DNA from: JBCDHN01 sp964351855
GTDB lineage: Bacteria; Verrucomicrobiota; Verrucomicrobiia; Verrucomicrobiales; DEV007
Length of the DNA stretch: 41,436 bases
Direction: 5' to 3'
NCBI GenBank assembly: GCA_964351855.1
Contig: CAYGQD010000038.1
Coordinates: 1-41,436, forward strand
Positions 17,123-26,412 of this stretch are shown in pieces. Below the pieces are notes generated by a model. The model saw only the letters and a program-made list of their open reading frames with translations, was not told the DNA's origin and ran no database searches. The translations under genes were made by a program, and so were the position numbers. The stretch's first letter is position 1; every line of letters starts with the position of its first letter.

Positions 17123-17708
17123 AGATTGCAGGCCAATTCACTTCACTGAGGATTTGGAGCGACGCTCCAGCTCCGAGATTCTCTGGAAATACGATGAGGT
17201 TTTCACCCCCGTTGAGCGCTGCGCTCTGACAGAGAAACCCTTCCACTCCGCTGGCATGAAAGGCGTGCCCAAATGCCTGAGTCACCGCTTGGGTTCCCCG
17301 TAAATTCAATTGCCGCCAATCCAGTTGCGTAATGGTGGTTTCAGAGATTCGAAGACGTTGGCGAGTCACCCCATCGCGCAAGTCGATCACTCGTTTCAGG
17401 GTTACCTGAGCAGTGACAAAGACCAGAGGAGCCGATTGGGTATCGGAAAACCCGTAGTAGCGATTCGCGGCCAGCGCCTCAGCCAAGGCAACTTCTGGAG
17501 TGAGGGAGGTGTAGGTTGCGAGCTGTTCACCTTTCGCAAGCCAACGCCCATTTGCGTAGAGTGGCCCTCTACCCGCAAACATATCATCGACCGATGTATA
17601 TTTCGGTTCGACGAAACGATAGACACTCCCGGCGAATTCCGAGGAAAGTTCGATCAGCCTTGTTTGCAGGCGATTGAATATCTGGAAACGCTCTGGATGA
17701 AGGTTCAT
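17121..17708 (-). CDS. RES-domain toxin
   Basis: The 195-residue protein matches the RES fold: VYRFVEP with R31, the NGRWLAKGE segment after a glycine-rich stretch, YTS (Y66-T-S68), and E77 in EVALAEALA. These correspond to the conserved R, Y/S and E of the family. RES toxins such as MbcT degrade NAD+ by phosphorolysis or hydrolysis and stop growth; this activity is known for the family and inferred here. The later strand FVTAQVTLKRVIDL and the end ENLIVFPENL also fit. The gene precedes its antitoxin, the reverse of the usual order. A 205-base gap lies upstream; I see no firm promoter hexamers in it. Confidence 0.85.
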   Translation of the reverse strand: MNLHPERFQIFNRLQTRLIELSSEFAGSVYRFVEPKYTSVDDMFAGRGPLYANGRWLAKGEQLATYTSLTPEVALAEALAANRYYGFSDTQSAPLVFVTAQVTLKRVIDLRDGVTRQRLRISETTITQLDWRQLNLRGTQAVTQAFGHAFHASGVEGFLCQSAALNGGENLIVFPENLGAGASLQILSEVNWPAI

Positions 17709-17913
17709 CTTAGGTTGTTCACGGGTCCGCTAAGAACCTTGGTTTGAGTTGGACCAATCGCGCTTCCAATTCATCCTGAATTTGCGAATTCTTGAGGCAA
17801 GGCCCCTTCGAGGAACGGAAGGTGGTTGGCCTTCTCTTCGGATTTGAAGGACAGTGGGAATCAAATTTAGAGGGTTGGAACGATTTCGCAGATTTGTTCT
17901 CCCTTCCTGGCCA

Positions 17914-19455
17914 TTAGGTCTCTTCGGGCGACTCCGGTTTCGGCGCGGATGGTTCGCTCGCTCCCTTCTTCTTTTTCTTCTCTGGAGAACGGACTTTCAT
18001 AATCACTTCGAAGGGGAAGTGAGTCAGCTTGCGGAGGCCGGCGACGTTGGAGACGTGAGCCATGGCCTTGCGGGTTTCGTGAAAGAAGGTGGGGAGGCCG
18101 AGCGGGTCCGTCGACTTCGAGGATTCGGTGACGTAGGCGAGCCGGTGGATCGCGTAGATGCCGACGAAGACGGAGAGGATGAAGACGAAGTCGAGCCCAC
18201 GGAGATTAAAGGCGGGGACGTCGATGGCGAGGCCGTCGGCCAGCTTCGTGTAGGTCAGGGTGAACTTGAGTTCGCTCTGCTCGAAGGCATCGCCCAGCAA
18301 CCCACCGACGAGGGGGCCGAGAGTGGCGGCGATTCCAGCGACTACGGTATTCGAAGCGAGGAAGGCCGTCGCTTTGCCCTTGGGGGCGCTTTTCAAGGCC
18401 AGATTCCCGACGCAGAGATTGACCCCGGCGGTGGAAATCCCGACGAGGACGTGGATCACGATGAGGAGAGCCAGGGTGTAGCTATGTTTCTCCGGCATCG
18501 TGGTGAAGGGCCAGAGGAGCACGCTGAAAAAGAAGAGCTGACCGGCAACCATGAGGGCGCTGCGATTGTTCCAGCGGTCGGCCAGGTTTCCCCAGATGCG
18601 GAAGAAGAAGACGTTCACGAACTGGCTGGAAACGGCCAGGAAGATGACCGTGGAGATGTCCATTTCGAGCCGTTTCAGGAGGTAAACACCGAAGAAGGCG
18701 GCAGCCATGTTAAGCGCGAAATTCCAAGGGCCAGTGAAGTAGAGCAGCTTGCGGAAGTCCCTCGAGCGAAAGGGTTCGGCGAGCAAGGCCCACGGGCTTT
18801 GGGTGGAAGTAGGGACGGGTTTCGGCTCGGGCGTGAGGAGCAGAAAGAGGGCGCCGATCAAGCCAATCACACCGCCGAATCCGAGAATGATGCTGTAGGG
18901 CATGATTTCGCTGCCAGTCCAGGTTTTGAGCGGTCCGACTGCGAAGGATGCGGCCAACGTAAAGACAGCCCCGGCCAGGGTGATGGTGGCCCAGCGTTTA
19001 CCGAAGAAGCTGCTGAAACGATCTTCCGGAATGAGATCGCGGATCCAGGAATTGTAGGCGCAGCCCGCCGGAACACTGAGTGCAAAATACCAGAACAAGA
19101 GGAAGACCAGCATAGGGACGCGGGTCGGCTCCGGCAAGAAGAAGGGCAAGAAGGGAATGACGAGCCAGGCCGAGCGGGCGATGAGAACGGGGAACACCAC
19201 CAAGGCTTTGCGCTTCCGAAACTTCTCCACGAGGAGAATGCTGGGAATCTGGAGCAGCTGGCAAAGCGGCATGATCGCGGCGAAGAAGCCAACCACGAAG
19301 TTGGACGCCCCCATTTGCAGGGCAAACGCGACGAGATACGCACCGCCCGTGAGCACACCCATGCTTTGCGAACAAACGCCATCGCGAATCAGGTTCTTGA
19401 GGCCTTTTTCGAGGTCAGCCTCGCTAACCGTCTCTTTTTGCTGGAATAGGGACAT
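17914..19455 (-). CDS. MFS transporter
   Basis: This 513-residue inner-membrane protein has 12 or so hydrophobic segments in two six-helix halves with a central hydrophilic loop near residues 200-225 (TPEPKPVPTSTQ), and a charged C-terminal tail of about 45 residues rich in K, E and P. The NSWIRDLIPEDRFSSFFGKR loop between helices 4 and 5, and LADRWNNRSALM between helices 8 and 9, resemble the MFS inter-helix motifs. The sequence style is that of the uncharacterised MFS group with sugar or drug transporters; no substrate can be named. The antisense frame of almost the same length is a shadow, as it lacks hydrophobic segments. It is 52 bases from the patatin gene upstream on the same strand. 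Confidence 0.88.
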   Translation of the reverse strand: MSLFQQKETVSEADLEKGLKNLIRDGVCSQSMGVLTGGAYLVAFALQMGASNFVVGFFAAIMPLCQLLQIPSILLVEKFRKRKALVVFPVLIARSAWLVIPFLPFFLPEPTRVPMLVFLLFWYFALSVPAGCAYNSWIRDLIPEDRFSSFFGKRWATITLAGAVFTLAASFAVGPLKTWTGSEIMPYSIILGFGGVIGLIGALFLLLTPEPKPVPTSTQSPWALLAEPFRSRDFRKLLYFTGPWNFALNMAAAFFGVYLLKRLEMDISTVIFLAVSSQFVNVFFFRIWGNLADRWNNRSALMVAGQLFFFSVLLWPFTTMPEKHSYTLALLIVIHVLVGISTAGVNLCVGNLALKSAPKGKATAFLASNTVVAGIAATLGPLVGGLLGDAFEQSELKFTLTYTKLADGLAIDVPAFNLRGLDFVFILSVFVGIYAIHRLAYVTESSKSTDPLGLPTFFHETRKAMAHVSNVAGLRKLTHFPFEVIMKVRSPEKKKKKGASEPSAPKPESPEET

Positions 19456-19507
19456 CCCCTACCCACAAGCAGATAGTACGCCAAGCCGCCTCGATGACAG
19501 GATGCAC

Positions 19508-21562
19508 CTACTTCCCTTTCGGTTTCACAAACACGATCCGAGCCGGTCGTCCCCAAAACGTGAGGTGAATTCCGGCGAAGGCAACGATAAGACCCAGCAG
19601 CATGCAGACGGCCGTAGCCGAATGATCCCAGGTGAGGTGGAAGATGGCGGCAAGCATGAACAAGAACGGCATGACAAGGACCAATACGGCTCCGGCAATC
19701 CATCTTCGATACCAAACGAGAAGAAGGGACGCGAACCAAGTCGCCGCCGTGCAGGTAACCAAGAGACAAACGGCAAATCCACTGACCAATTTCAGCGTGG
19801 CGGTTGAAGCTGAGTCGAGCGACTCGAAGAAACTGGAACCCACCCAAGCCGTCACTGCGGCAAGGACAAGCGTCGCGACCATGAAACCGACCTTTGTCAG
19901 ATTCTTCTTGGCGGAGATCAGGAAATTGAGGGTCAAGCCGCCGGTGAAAAATGTCGTCGTGACTCCGATCAAAAACCAGAGCATTCGACGGAGCGACGTT
20001 GAATCGAGAGTTGCGTCAGAGGGTTCTTCTCGAAAGTAGTCTTTGGCATTCTCAATCCAATCGGGTTGGGCCAGCGCAACCCAAAAGCAGGTCAGCAACG
20101 TCAGGACCGGCCAAACGAAAGACAGGTAAAAGCGCCAGCGTTGAGGGTGAGGCGCGCTCTCTGGTGACTCAGCTTCCTTCAAGACTAACGAAGCTTCTTG
20201 TTCCTCATCAAAAAACTTTCGATCTCCACCGAAATGGCGAAGCTTTTGGAACTCCCCGCCTTTATTGACGATCGTGAGCCCTGAGGTTGAAAGTTCTGCC
20301 TCCGCTTGACCGGCTTGCGGGCTTCGTGCGTTGGGAAAGAGCGGCCCTGGAGGCAGGTCTCCTTCTGCAATGCCTTGTTCGGCGTATTGTTCGCCAGCCT
20401 TTGTCAGATAGGGCATCTCCTTGAGCGAATCCAACGAGGCGTGACGAGGAGTATGTCCAGAATCCTTTTTGGGATTGCCAGGGTCGATTCGGCCTCCGTC
20501 TTTTACCAGGAACGGATTGTAACGCAGATAATAGAAATCTTTTTCACGAGCTTCGTCCAGAGTCGCCGGGGCCATCGCTCCCAATTCACTATCGACGGGC
20601 TGTTGGTGATGGTTGAGATACGCACCCCGATCGCGGCAGAACACGTCTTGAAGCACCGATGAGGTATCCATCAGCGATTGGATCGCCAGTTGAGCGGATT
20701 CTACCTGATGCATCTCACCGATCGTGCCGAACGGATAGGCCGTTTTGCTTTGCCCGGTCCCCACCGAAACTAACAGCATTTTATCCAAGCCGCGCGGCAT
20801 CTCCACATGATAGGAAGGGACCGTCGCTTGGAGAAACATCTGGTAGCTCGGATTGTTCAGCGAGGTCACGCCGCCATCGACGAATTCGTGGCCGGTATCG
20901 TCGGTGGGAAGGCTTTCCGGAGGAAAAAAGGTGGGGGCCGCCGTGGAAGATCGAACCACGCTGCAGAGCGGGAAGCTCAGGTTCGTGTTCGACCAATCCA
21001 TGTTCGAATACTTCGCTTCCGGGTTGTTAAAAATCGGCCAAGTGGAACCGGTTGAAGCATTGAGAGCGACGATCATCAATAAGGTTTCCACCTCCGGATC
21101 GCCCATGACCAAGGTCCGTTCCCCGTTTCGTCGTTGAAAGCGCTCTCGCAAATACTGGGAGAGTGCATCGCCCTTATACCGATACTGCGGCTTTCGCCAA
21201 ACGGGTGACGTGGCAAACATCTCTCTTGCCGAAACACGAAACTCCGTCTCGATATCGACCGGTAGAGTCTTGCCACTTCGCACCTCCGGGCGAATGTCCT
21301 TCACCCGACCGCCGGTTGCGAGGTAGGCCGCCAAAATCGAGCCCGCGCTCGTCCCGCCGATGAAGTTGAAGTAGTGGCAGAGTCTGAAGTCAGACGCTCC
21401 ATTCGTGTATTGGTCCGCATAACGGTCACCCAAGATCTGTTCGATCCGTTTGAGAATCGCGATGGAGATGAGGGCCTTGATTCCGCCTCCATCGATGGAG
21501 AGAAGGCGATTCATCGGTTTGCTGAGTTCCGATGGCGGAATCGAAATAGGGGTGGTGTTCAT
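19508..21562 (-). CDS. Patatin-like phospholipase with C-terminal membrane region
   Basis: The 684-residue protein has a patatin domain at about residues 15-370. The oxyanion-hole loop is DGGGIKALI (24-32), the nucleophile elbow is GGTSAGS with S72, and the dyad aspartate is D229 in FVDGGVTSLNNPS. Patatins are serine lipid acyl hydrolases acting on membrane phospholipids. Residues about 475-680 carry four to six hydrophobic segments, so the enzyme is probably anchored in the inner membrane, with the catalytic domain in the cytoplasm. The linker around 370-470 is polar. Patatins fused or linked to sensor domains occur in CBASS anti-phage systems, but no cyclase is present here, so a defence role is not supported. 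It could be a membrane remodelling or lipid-turnover enzyme. Confidence 0.87.
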   Translation of the reverse strand: MNTTPISIPPSELSKPMNRLLSIDGGGIKALISIAILKRIEQILGDRYADQYTNGASDFRLCHYFNFIGGTSAGSILAAYLATGGRVKDIRPEVRSGKTLPVDIETEFRVSAREMFATSPVWRKPQYRYKGDALSQYLRERFQRRNGERTLVMGDPEVETLLMIVALNASTGSTWPIFNNPEAKYSNMDWSNTNLSFPLCSVVRSSTAAPTFFPPESLPTDDTGHEFVDGGVTSLNNPSYQMFLQATVPSYHVEMPRGLDKMLLVSVGTGQSKTAYPFGTIGEMHQVESAQLAIQSLMDTSSVLQDVFCRDRGAYLNHHQQPVDSELGAMAPATLDEAREKDFYYLRYNPFLVKDGGRIDPGNPKKDSGHTPRHASLDSLKEMPYLTKAGEQYAEQGIAEGDLPPGPLFPNARSPQAGQAEAELSTSGLTIVNKGGEFQKLRHFGGDRKFFDEEQEASLVLKEAESPESAPHPQRWRFYLSFVWPVLTLLTCFWVALAQPDWIENAKDYFREEPSDATLDSTSLRRMLWFLIGVTTTFFTGGLTLNFLISAKKNLTKVGFMVATLVLAAVTAWVGSSFFESLDSASTATLKLVSGFAVCLLVTCTAATWFASLLLVWYRRWIAGAVLVLVMPFLFMLAAIFHLTWDHSATAVCMLLGLIVAFAGIHLTFWGRPARIVFVKPKGK

Positions 21563-21628
21563 AGTCCTGCTTGGTCCTGACCATTCAAAGCGTAGGAATG
21601 GCCGAAGATCAAAAGACTTTTTTGTCGG

Positions 21629-24600
21629 CTAAACCGCCCCCTCCCCTTCCGCCGCCAACGCCTCCTCCAGCCGCTCCGCCGTCGCGTTCGGCTTGCCGGT
21701 GCGGCGAGCGATCATTTGGTAGGTCAGGGGGACGACGAAAAGCGTGAGGATGGCGGAGAGGGCGACTCCGTAGAGGATGACGACGCCGATGACGAGGCGC
21801 GTCTCGGATCCTGCGCCGGAGGAGAGGACCAAGGGAAGCGAACCCATCAAGGTGGTCAACCCGGTCATCACGATCGGCCGCAGTCGCCGCACTGAAGCTT
21901 GGAGAACGGCCTCACTGAAGGCCACGCCCTCTCCACGGAGCTGGTTCACGAATTCGACGATGAGAATCCCGTTCTTCGTCGCCAAGCCGATCAACATGAT
22001 CGTCCCAATCTGGGTGTAGATGTTCTGCGCCAGTCCCATGATCCAGAGCCCGAGCAATCCTCCCGCCACCGCCGTCGGCACGGACAGCATGATGGTGAAG
22101 GGATGGACAAAGCTTTCAAACTGCGCCGCCATCACCAGATACACCACGACGAGCGCGAGCAAAAAGACGAAGATCGCCGAGCTGCCGGATTCCTTGAAGT
22201 CGAGCGACTCGCCTTTGTAATCGATGATCGCTTCTTCCGGCAATACCTCGCCCGCCGCCTGTTCCAGAAACTCGAGCGCCTCGCTCAAGCGATAGTCGGC
22301 GGCCAAGTTCGCTTCAATCGTGATCGCCCGAATCCGATTATACCGGTTGAGCGAACCCGAGTCGGCGAACTCTTCGATCGTGACCAGATTCGCCAAGGGA
22401 ATCAGCTCGTTGGTCAGCTCGGACCGCACATAAATATTGGTCATGTCCGCCGGAGTCCGTTTTCCGTCATAGTCGCCCTCAATGATGACGTCGTATTCCT
22501 CGCCATCCTGAATGAAGGTGGTGACCTCGCGGGAGCCGAGCAGACTCTCCAGGGACCGACCGATGTTCGCGATCGAAACCCCCAGATCACCGGCGCGATT
22601 TTGATCGATGTTCACCCGCAGCTGCGGCTTCGTTTCTTTGTAATCGTAATCGACGCCTTCCAGGCCGGGATTCTCGGCGATCTTCTGCAGCATCGCGTCT
22701 CGCCACTCCGCCAACTGCGGATAGGTGGGACCGCCGATGACGAATTGCACCGGTTTCTGGAGGCCGCGGGTCAGTCCCTGCCGCATGATCGTGAAGTTCT
22801 TCACTCCGGGAATGTCGGAAAGTTTCCGGGTAACCTCGTCCATGATGACCCAGGCCGATCGCCGCTCGTCCCAATCTCCCAGCACCACAATCGTGAGCCC
22901 CTGCTTAAAGTCCGCCACATTACCAAACCCGCGAGGAGCGCGAACCAGCACCCGAATCGCTTCGCCGGTTTCCGCCAGGTAAATGAGCCGATCCTCCACC
23001 TTCTCCATCGTGTCGATGATCGATTGGTAGCTGGTTCCTTCCGGGGCGCTGGTGAGGACAAAGAAGGCACCGCGATCTTCCTTCGGAGTGAACTCGCTCG
23101 GTAAGTTGAGGTAGAGCCAGGTGCTCAGCCCGAGAACGGCAGCGACGATGACTGCGGCCACAATCGGCACTTTCAGCAGTTGTTTCAGCACGACCTGGTA
23201 CACCTTTTCGCAGCCGCGAAAGATGGAATCCATCGCCCGTGTCAACCAGTTCGCGCGTCCGGCATGCGGTCGCAGCACCTTGGATGCCAGCATCGGACAG
23301 AGGGAAAGCGCCACCAGACTGGAGAACGAAACCGCCACCGCCAGAGTGATAGCGAACTCCTTAAATAGCTCGCCAAGGTCGCCTTCGAGGAAGGAGATCG
23401 GCACAAAAACCGCGACCAGAACAACCGTCGTCGCAACCACCGCGAAGCCAACCTGGCGCGAACCCCGAAATGCGGCGACGAGCGGCGACTCTCCGTGCTC
23501 GATCCGCCGATACACATTCTCCAACACCACAATCGCATCATCCACCACCAATCCGATCGCGAGGACGAACGCCAGCAAGGTGAGCAGATTGACCGAAAAA
23601 TCGAGGGCGTTGAGGACAATGAACGCACTGATGAGCGATACCGGAACCGTCACCGCCGGGATGAGCGTGGCCCGGAAACTGCCGAGGAACAGATAGATCA
23701 CCGCCACCACCAGACAGATGGCGATGAGCAACGTTCGAGCGACCTCGATCAACGATTTCTCGATGAAAACAGACGTGTCATAGCTCTGCTCCATCTTCAT
23801 CCCTTCGGGCAGCTGCGGGCGGGTCCGTTCCGCCTGCGCCTTCACCGCGCGAGCCACATCCAGGGTGTTCGCCTGCGACTGCTTGATGATGCCGAACCCC
23901 ACCATCGGCACCAGGTTCCCCCGAAACGTCATCCGGGATTCCTCCGCGCCGAGCGACACTTTCGCCACTTCGCGCAACCGCACCACATAGCCGTTATCAC
24001 CCCGCGCGATGATCAGATTCCGGAAGTCTTCTTCGGTCAGAAACTCGCGCTTCACCCGGACCGTGAACTGAATATCGCGCGATTGCACGGTCCCGGCGGG
24101 CAGCTCCACGTTCTGCCGCAGCAACGCGTCCTCGAGATCGTTCACTGTCAAGTTTCGCGCCGCCAACGCCTCGCGATCGATCCACACCCGCATCGCGTAG
24201 GGCGACGCCCCGGAAATGCGAATCCGCGCCACGCCCGGCAACACCGAAAAGCGATCGACCAGGTAACGCTCCGCATAATCCGCCAGCTCGATCGGCGTGA
24301 GATATTCACTCGTCAGATTCAGCCACATCATCACTTCCGTGGCGGAGTCTTCCTTGGTGATGGCCGGCGGATCCGCTTCTTCCGGTAGGTCGGAGAGCAG
24401 GCCGGAAACCGCTTCCCGCAGATCATTCGCCGCCGCATCGATGTCCCGATCCACATTGAACTCCACCGTCACCAGAGAGCGCCCGTCTTCACTGGTCGAT
24501 TCCACCGCTTTGATCGCTTCCACCACGCTGATCCGATCCTCGATCAGCTGCGTAATCCGCCGCTCCACCACCACGGCCGAAGCCCCACGATACAGCGTCT

Positions 24601-24742
24601 CGATCGTAACAATCGGAGGATCGATATCCGGAAACTCCCGCACCTCCAGTTGGGTGAACGAGACCACGCCGAAGGCGATGAGCAAGAGGCTCAGGACACT
24701 GGCGAAGACGGGACGCCGAACGGATACATCAGAAAGCAGCAT
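21629..24742 (-). CDS. RND efflux permease (HAE1-like)
   Basis: This 1037-residue inner-membrane protein is a full-length AcrB/MexB-type pump driven by proton influx. It starts MLLSDVSVRRPVFASVLSLL, as the family does. TM4 carries GLVVDDAIVVLENVYRR with the paired aspartates of the proton relay. The two large periplasmic loops and a second-half GLLGLWIMGLAQNIYTQIG segment are in order. It exports hydrophobic or amphipathic compounds with the adaptor encoded 23 bases upstream. No TolC-like outer-membrane gene is in the window, so that partner is encoded elsewhere. Many shadow frames cross it. Confidence 0.94.
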   Translation of the reverse strand: MLLSDVSVRRPVFASVLSLLLIAFGVVSFTQLEVREFPDIDPPIVTIETLYRGASAVVVERRITQLIEDRISVVEAIKAVESTSEDGRSLVTVEFNVDRDIDAAANDLREAVSGLLSDLPEEADPPAITKEDSATEVMMWLNLTSEYLTPIELADYAERYLVDRFSVLPGVARIRISGASPYAMRVWIDREALAARNLTVNDLEDALLRQNVELPAGTVQSRDIQFTVRVKREFLTEEDFRNLIIARGDNGYVVRLREVAKVSLGAEESRMTFRGNLVPMVGFGIIKQSQANTLDVARAVKAQAERTRPQLPEGMKMEQSYDTSVFIEKSLIEVARTLLIAICLVVAVIYLFLGSFRATLIPAVTVPVSLISAFIVLNALDFSVNLLTLLAFVLAIGLVVDDAIVVLENVYRRIEHGESPLVAAFRGSRQVGFAVVATTVVLVAVFVPISFLEGDLGELFKEFAITLAVAVSFSSLVALSLCPMLASKVLRPHAGRANWLTRAMDSIFRGCEKVYQVVLKQLLKVPIVAAVIVAAVLGLSTWLYLNLPSEFTPKEDRGAFFVLTSAPEGTSYQSIIDTMEKVEDRLIYLAETGEAIRVLVRAPRGFGNVADFKQGLTIVVLGDWDERRSAWVIMDEVTRKLSDIPGVKNFTIMRQGLTRGLQKPVQFVIGGPTYPQLAEWRDAMLQKIAENPGLEGVDYDYKETKPQLRVNIDQNRAGDLGVSIANIGRSLESLLGSREVTTFIQDGEEYDVIIEGDYDGKRTPADMTNIYVRSELTNELIPLANLVTIEEFADSGSLNRYNRIRAITIEANLAADYRLSEALEFLEQAAGEVLPEEAIIDYKGESLDFKESGSSAIFVFLLALVVVYLVMAAQFESFVHPFTIMLSVPTAVAGGLLGLWIMGLAQNIYTQIGTIMLIGLATKNGILIVEFVNQLRGEGVAFSEAVLQASVRRLRPIVMTGLTTLMGSLPLVLSSGAGSETRLVIGVVILYGVALSAILTLFVVPLTYQMIARRTGKPNATAERLEEALAAEGEGAV

Positions 24743-24765
24743 GTTGGGTCGATGCGTTCGATGTC

Positions 24766-25902
24766 CTAACTCTGGTCGGGGGACAGGGGTTCTTCGCCTC
24801 CTGACGGGGTGTAAGGCTCGGCCGGTCCTTGAAACTCGCCACTCACCGTCACCACGGCCCCATCGCCGAGCCCGATCAACCCGTCCGAAACCACCCGCTG
24901 ACCCGTCTGTAACCCGTCCAGGATCTCGACATACCCGGGTTGCCGTCGTCCGATCCCCACCGGCACCCGACTCACCGTGGTTCCTTCCTCCGTCTCGTTG
25001 ATGAGAAAGGCAAAGTGCTTCGTCTGCACGCTGACCAAGGCGCGTTCCGGGATCGCTGGCGAAGTCGATGGATTCTTCTTCACCCGCGTCGTCAGCAGCA
25101 TCCCCGCTCGCAACTTCGCCTCCGGATTCGGAATCTCCGCCCGCACCATGACCGACCGCGTCACCGGATTGATCCGCGATTCGATGTTCGTGACCGTTCC
25201 TTCAAACACTTCCCTCGGAAACGCGCTGCTCCGCGCCTGAATCACCATCTGCGGCGATAAATCGCCCAGAAACGTCTCCGGCACCGCAAAATCCAGCTTC
25301 ACCGTATCGATCAAATCCAGCGTGGCGATGACGTCTCCCGGAGAAACCAGGGCCCCCACGCTAATCCGCCGAAACCCCAAGACGCCCGCGAACGGAGCCG
25401 TGATCGTCCGATCCGCCAACTGCGCTTTCGCCTCCTCAATCTTCTGCAACGCCAGATCCCGCGCCGTGAGATACTCCTGCAGCCGCACCTGCGACACCGC
25501 TCCTTGCCCCACCAGCTCCTGCATCCGCTTCACCTCCCGCTCCTGCTCCGCCAGATTCACCCGCGCCCCTTCCAGCATCGCCCGCTCTTCATTATCGCTC
25601 AGCTTCGCCAGCAGAGCCCCCTTCTCCACGATCTCGCCATCCTCGAAATGGATCTCCGTCAGCTGCTCGGTCACATTCGCGGACAGATCGATCGCCTCAT
25701 ACGCCCGCACCGTCCCCAACGCCTCCACCTCATCCGCAAACAACCGTTCCTCCACGGTGGCCGCCACCACCTTCGCCGGAGGCCGAGCCGGCGGCCCCGC
25801 CACGTCCGCCACCTCCTCGCACGAAACCAAGCCCAACCCTCCGCCAACGGCAAAGAACAACCGAAAAAGAGGAGCCATAAAAATCCGTGAAGCAAACGTC
25901 AT
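24766..25902 (-). CDS. RND periplasmic adaptor (membrane-fusion lipoprotein)
   Basis: This protein of about 378 residues links the pump to an outer-membrane channel. It has a lipoprotein signal ending LVSC, with the cysteine to be lipidated. Then come a barrel-sandwich lipoyl half (RAYEAIDLSANVTEQLTEIH), a coiled-coil hairpin with LSDNEERAMLEGARVNLAEQ, the second lipoyl half (PFAGVLGFRRISVGALVSPG) and the beta-barrel with VNPVTRSVMVRAEI-like residues. Start choice is uncertain: ATG at 25902 gives a 28-residue signal peptide; ATG at 25926 or 25878 is possible and a TTG at 25935 is less likely. None has a clear ribosome site. It forms an operon with the permease (23-base gap). A repeat-rich region lies upstream. 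Confidence 0.88.
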   Translation of the reverse strand: MTFASRIFMAPLFRLFFAVGGGLGLVSCEEVADVAGPPARPPAKVVAATVEERLFADEVEALGTVRAYEAIDLSANVTEQLTEIHFEDGEIVEKGALLAKLSDNEERAMLEGARVNLAEQEREVKRMQELVGQGAVSQVRLQEYLTARDLALQKIEEAKAQLADRTITAPFAGVLGFRRISVGALVSPGDVIATLDLIDTVKLDFAVPETFLGDLSPQMVIQARSSAFPREVFEGTVTNIESRINPVTRSVMVRAEIPNPEAKLRAGMLLTTRVKKNPSTSPAIPERALVSVQTKHFAFLINETEEGTTVSRVPVGIGRRQPGYVEILDGLQTGQRVVSDGLIGLGDGAVVTVSGEFQGPAEPYTPSGGEEPLSPDQS

Positions 25903-26005
25903 AGGTGGTGCGAGAAAAGAACGCATGAAGCGCAAAAACAGAAGCTAAGTTTCAACCTTCTTTCGGGCAAGCAAGATTCAAGAAGGGCTCTCACGGAGGA
26001 ACTTC

Positions 26006-26107
26006 TCACACGAAGGCACAAAGGCACGAAGATCCCTTTGCCATGGACTTTTTCAAAACCCCGAACCCCACGCCGTAAAAACTTGGTGCCTTCGTGCCTT
26101 GGTGTGA
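26006..26107. repeat. 102-bp inverted-repeat element, copy 1
   Basis: A 26-base arm at 26006-26031 (starts TCACACGAAGGCAC) pairs imperfectly with an inverted arm at 26082-26107 (ends CTTGGTGTGA). The 50-base centre includes CCCTTTGCCATGGACTTTTT. No convincing gene is inside; the frames that cross it, rich in the peptide TKTRxHEG, are artefacts of the repeat. The arms match the terminal repeats of the GxxExxY gene module at 32596-33028. Confidence 0.75.
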
Positions 26108-26169
26108 GCCAATCAACAACCCCGGCCCTCATCCTCCGCCACATCTCCGAAATTGCGAAACGAGGGTGC

Positions 26170-26271
26170 TCACACGAAGGCACAACGGCACGAAGATCCC
26201 TTTGCCATGGACTTTTTGAACTCGCGAAGCCTCTGAAGTAAAAACCTTCGTGACTTCGTGTCTTCGTGCGA
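26170..26271. repeat. 102-bp inverted-repeat element, copy 2
   Basis: It has the same length and layout as copy 1, 164 bases on. The left arm 26170-26195 differs from that of copy 1 by one base, and the shared block continues through CCCTTTGCCATGGACTTTTT. The right arm is 26246-26271. The centre of copy 2 diverges after the shared block. The sequence between the copies, 26108-26169, shows no gene. Confidence 0.75.
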
Positions 26272-26301
26272 GCCAATCGCGAAGCCTACGCCGTAAAAAA
26301 C

Positions 26302-26327
26302 CTTCGTGTCTTCGTGCCTTCGTGCGA
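26302..26327. repeat. Solo right arm, third copy
   Basis: A 26-base sequence like the right arm of copies 1 and 2, with the same flank (GAGCCAATC follows all three). It is preceded by GAAGCCTACGCCGTAAAAA, shared in part with the centre of copy 1. No left arm is present, so this is a partial copy. Confidence 0.7.
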
Positions 26328-26350
26328 GCCAATCGCCGCCCCGGCCCACG

Positions 26351-26383
26351 AAAAAAGCCGCTGCCCGGAGACAGCGGCTTTTT
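26351..26383 (-). terminator. Intrinsic terminator of the 26413-27195 gene
   Basis: GCCGCTG and CAGCGGC form a 7-bp stem around an 8-base loop, flanked by an A-run on one side and a T-run on the other, so it can act on both strands. On the minus strand it follows the stop of the helical-protein gene by 30 bases. Confidence 0.85.
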
Positions 26384-26412
26384 CAAATGAATGCGTCGGA
26401 ATGACCGACCTC

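Noticed and set aside
17062..17136. Longer antitoxin start at a TTG at 17136
   Set aside because: It would translate the palindrome and add 25 residues not typical of the family; ATG at 17061 fits better.
17854..19449. 531-codon open frame on the plus strand, antisense to the MFS gene
   Set aside because: Its translation is rich in E, G and D with no family pattern, while the minus strand gives a clean 12-helix transporter.
19508..21562. CBASS effector
   Set aside because: A patatin-like lipase is present but no CD-NTase or Cap accessory gene adjoins it.
25899..26276. Frames encoding TKTRSHEGF-like peptides
   Set aside because: These are translations of the CACGAAG repeat arms, a well-known source of false genes.
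25990..26330. Possible CRISPR array
   Set aside because: The repeats are paired inverted arms with unequal spacing and similar centres, not direct repeats with unique spacers; no cas genes are near.
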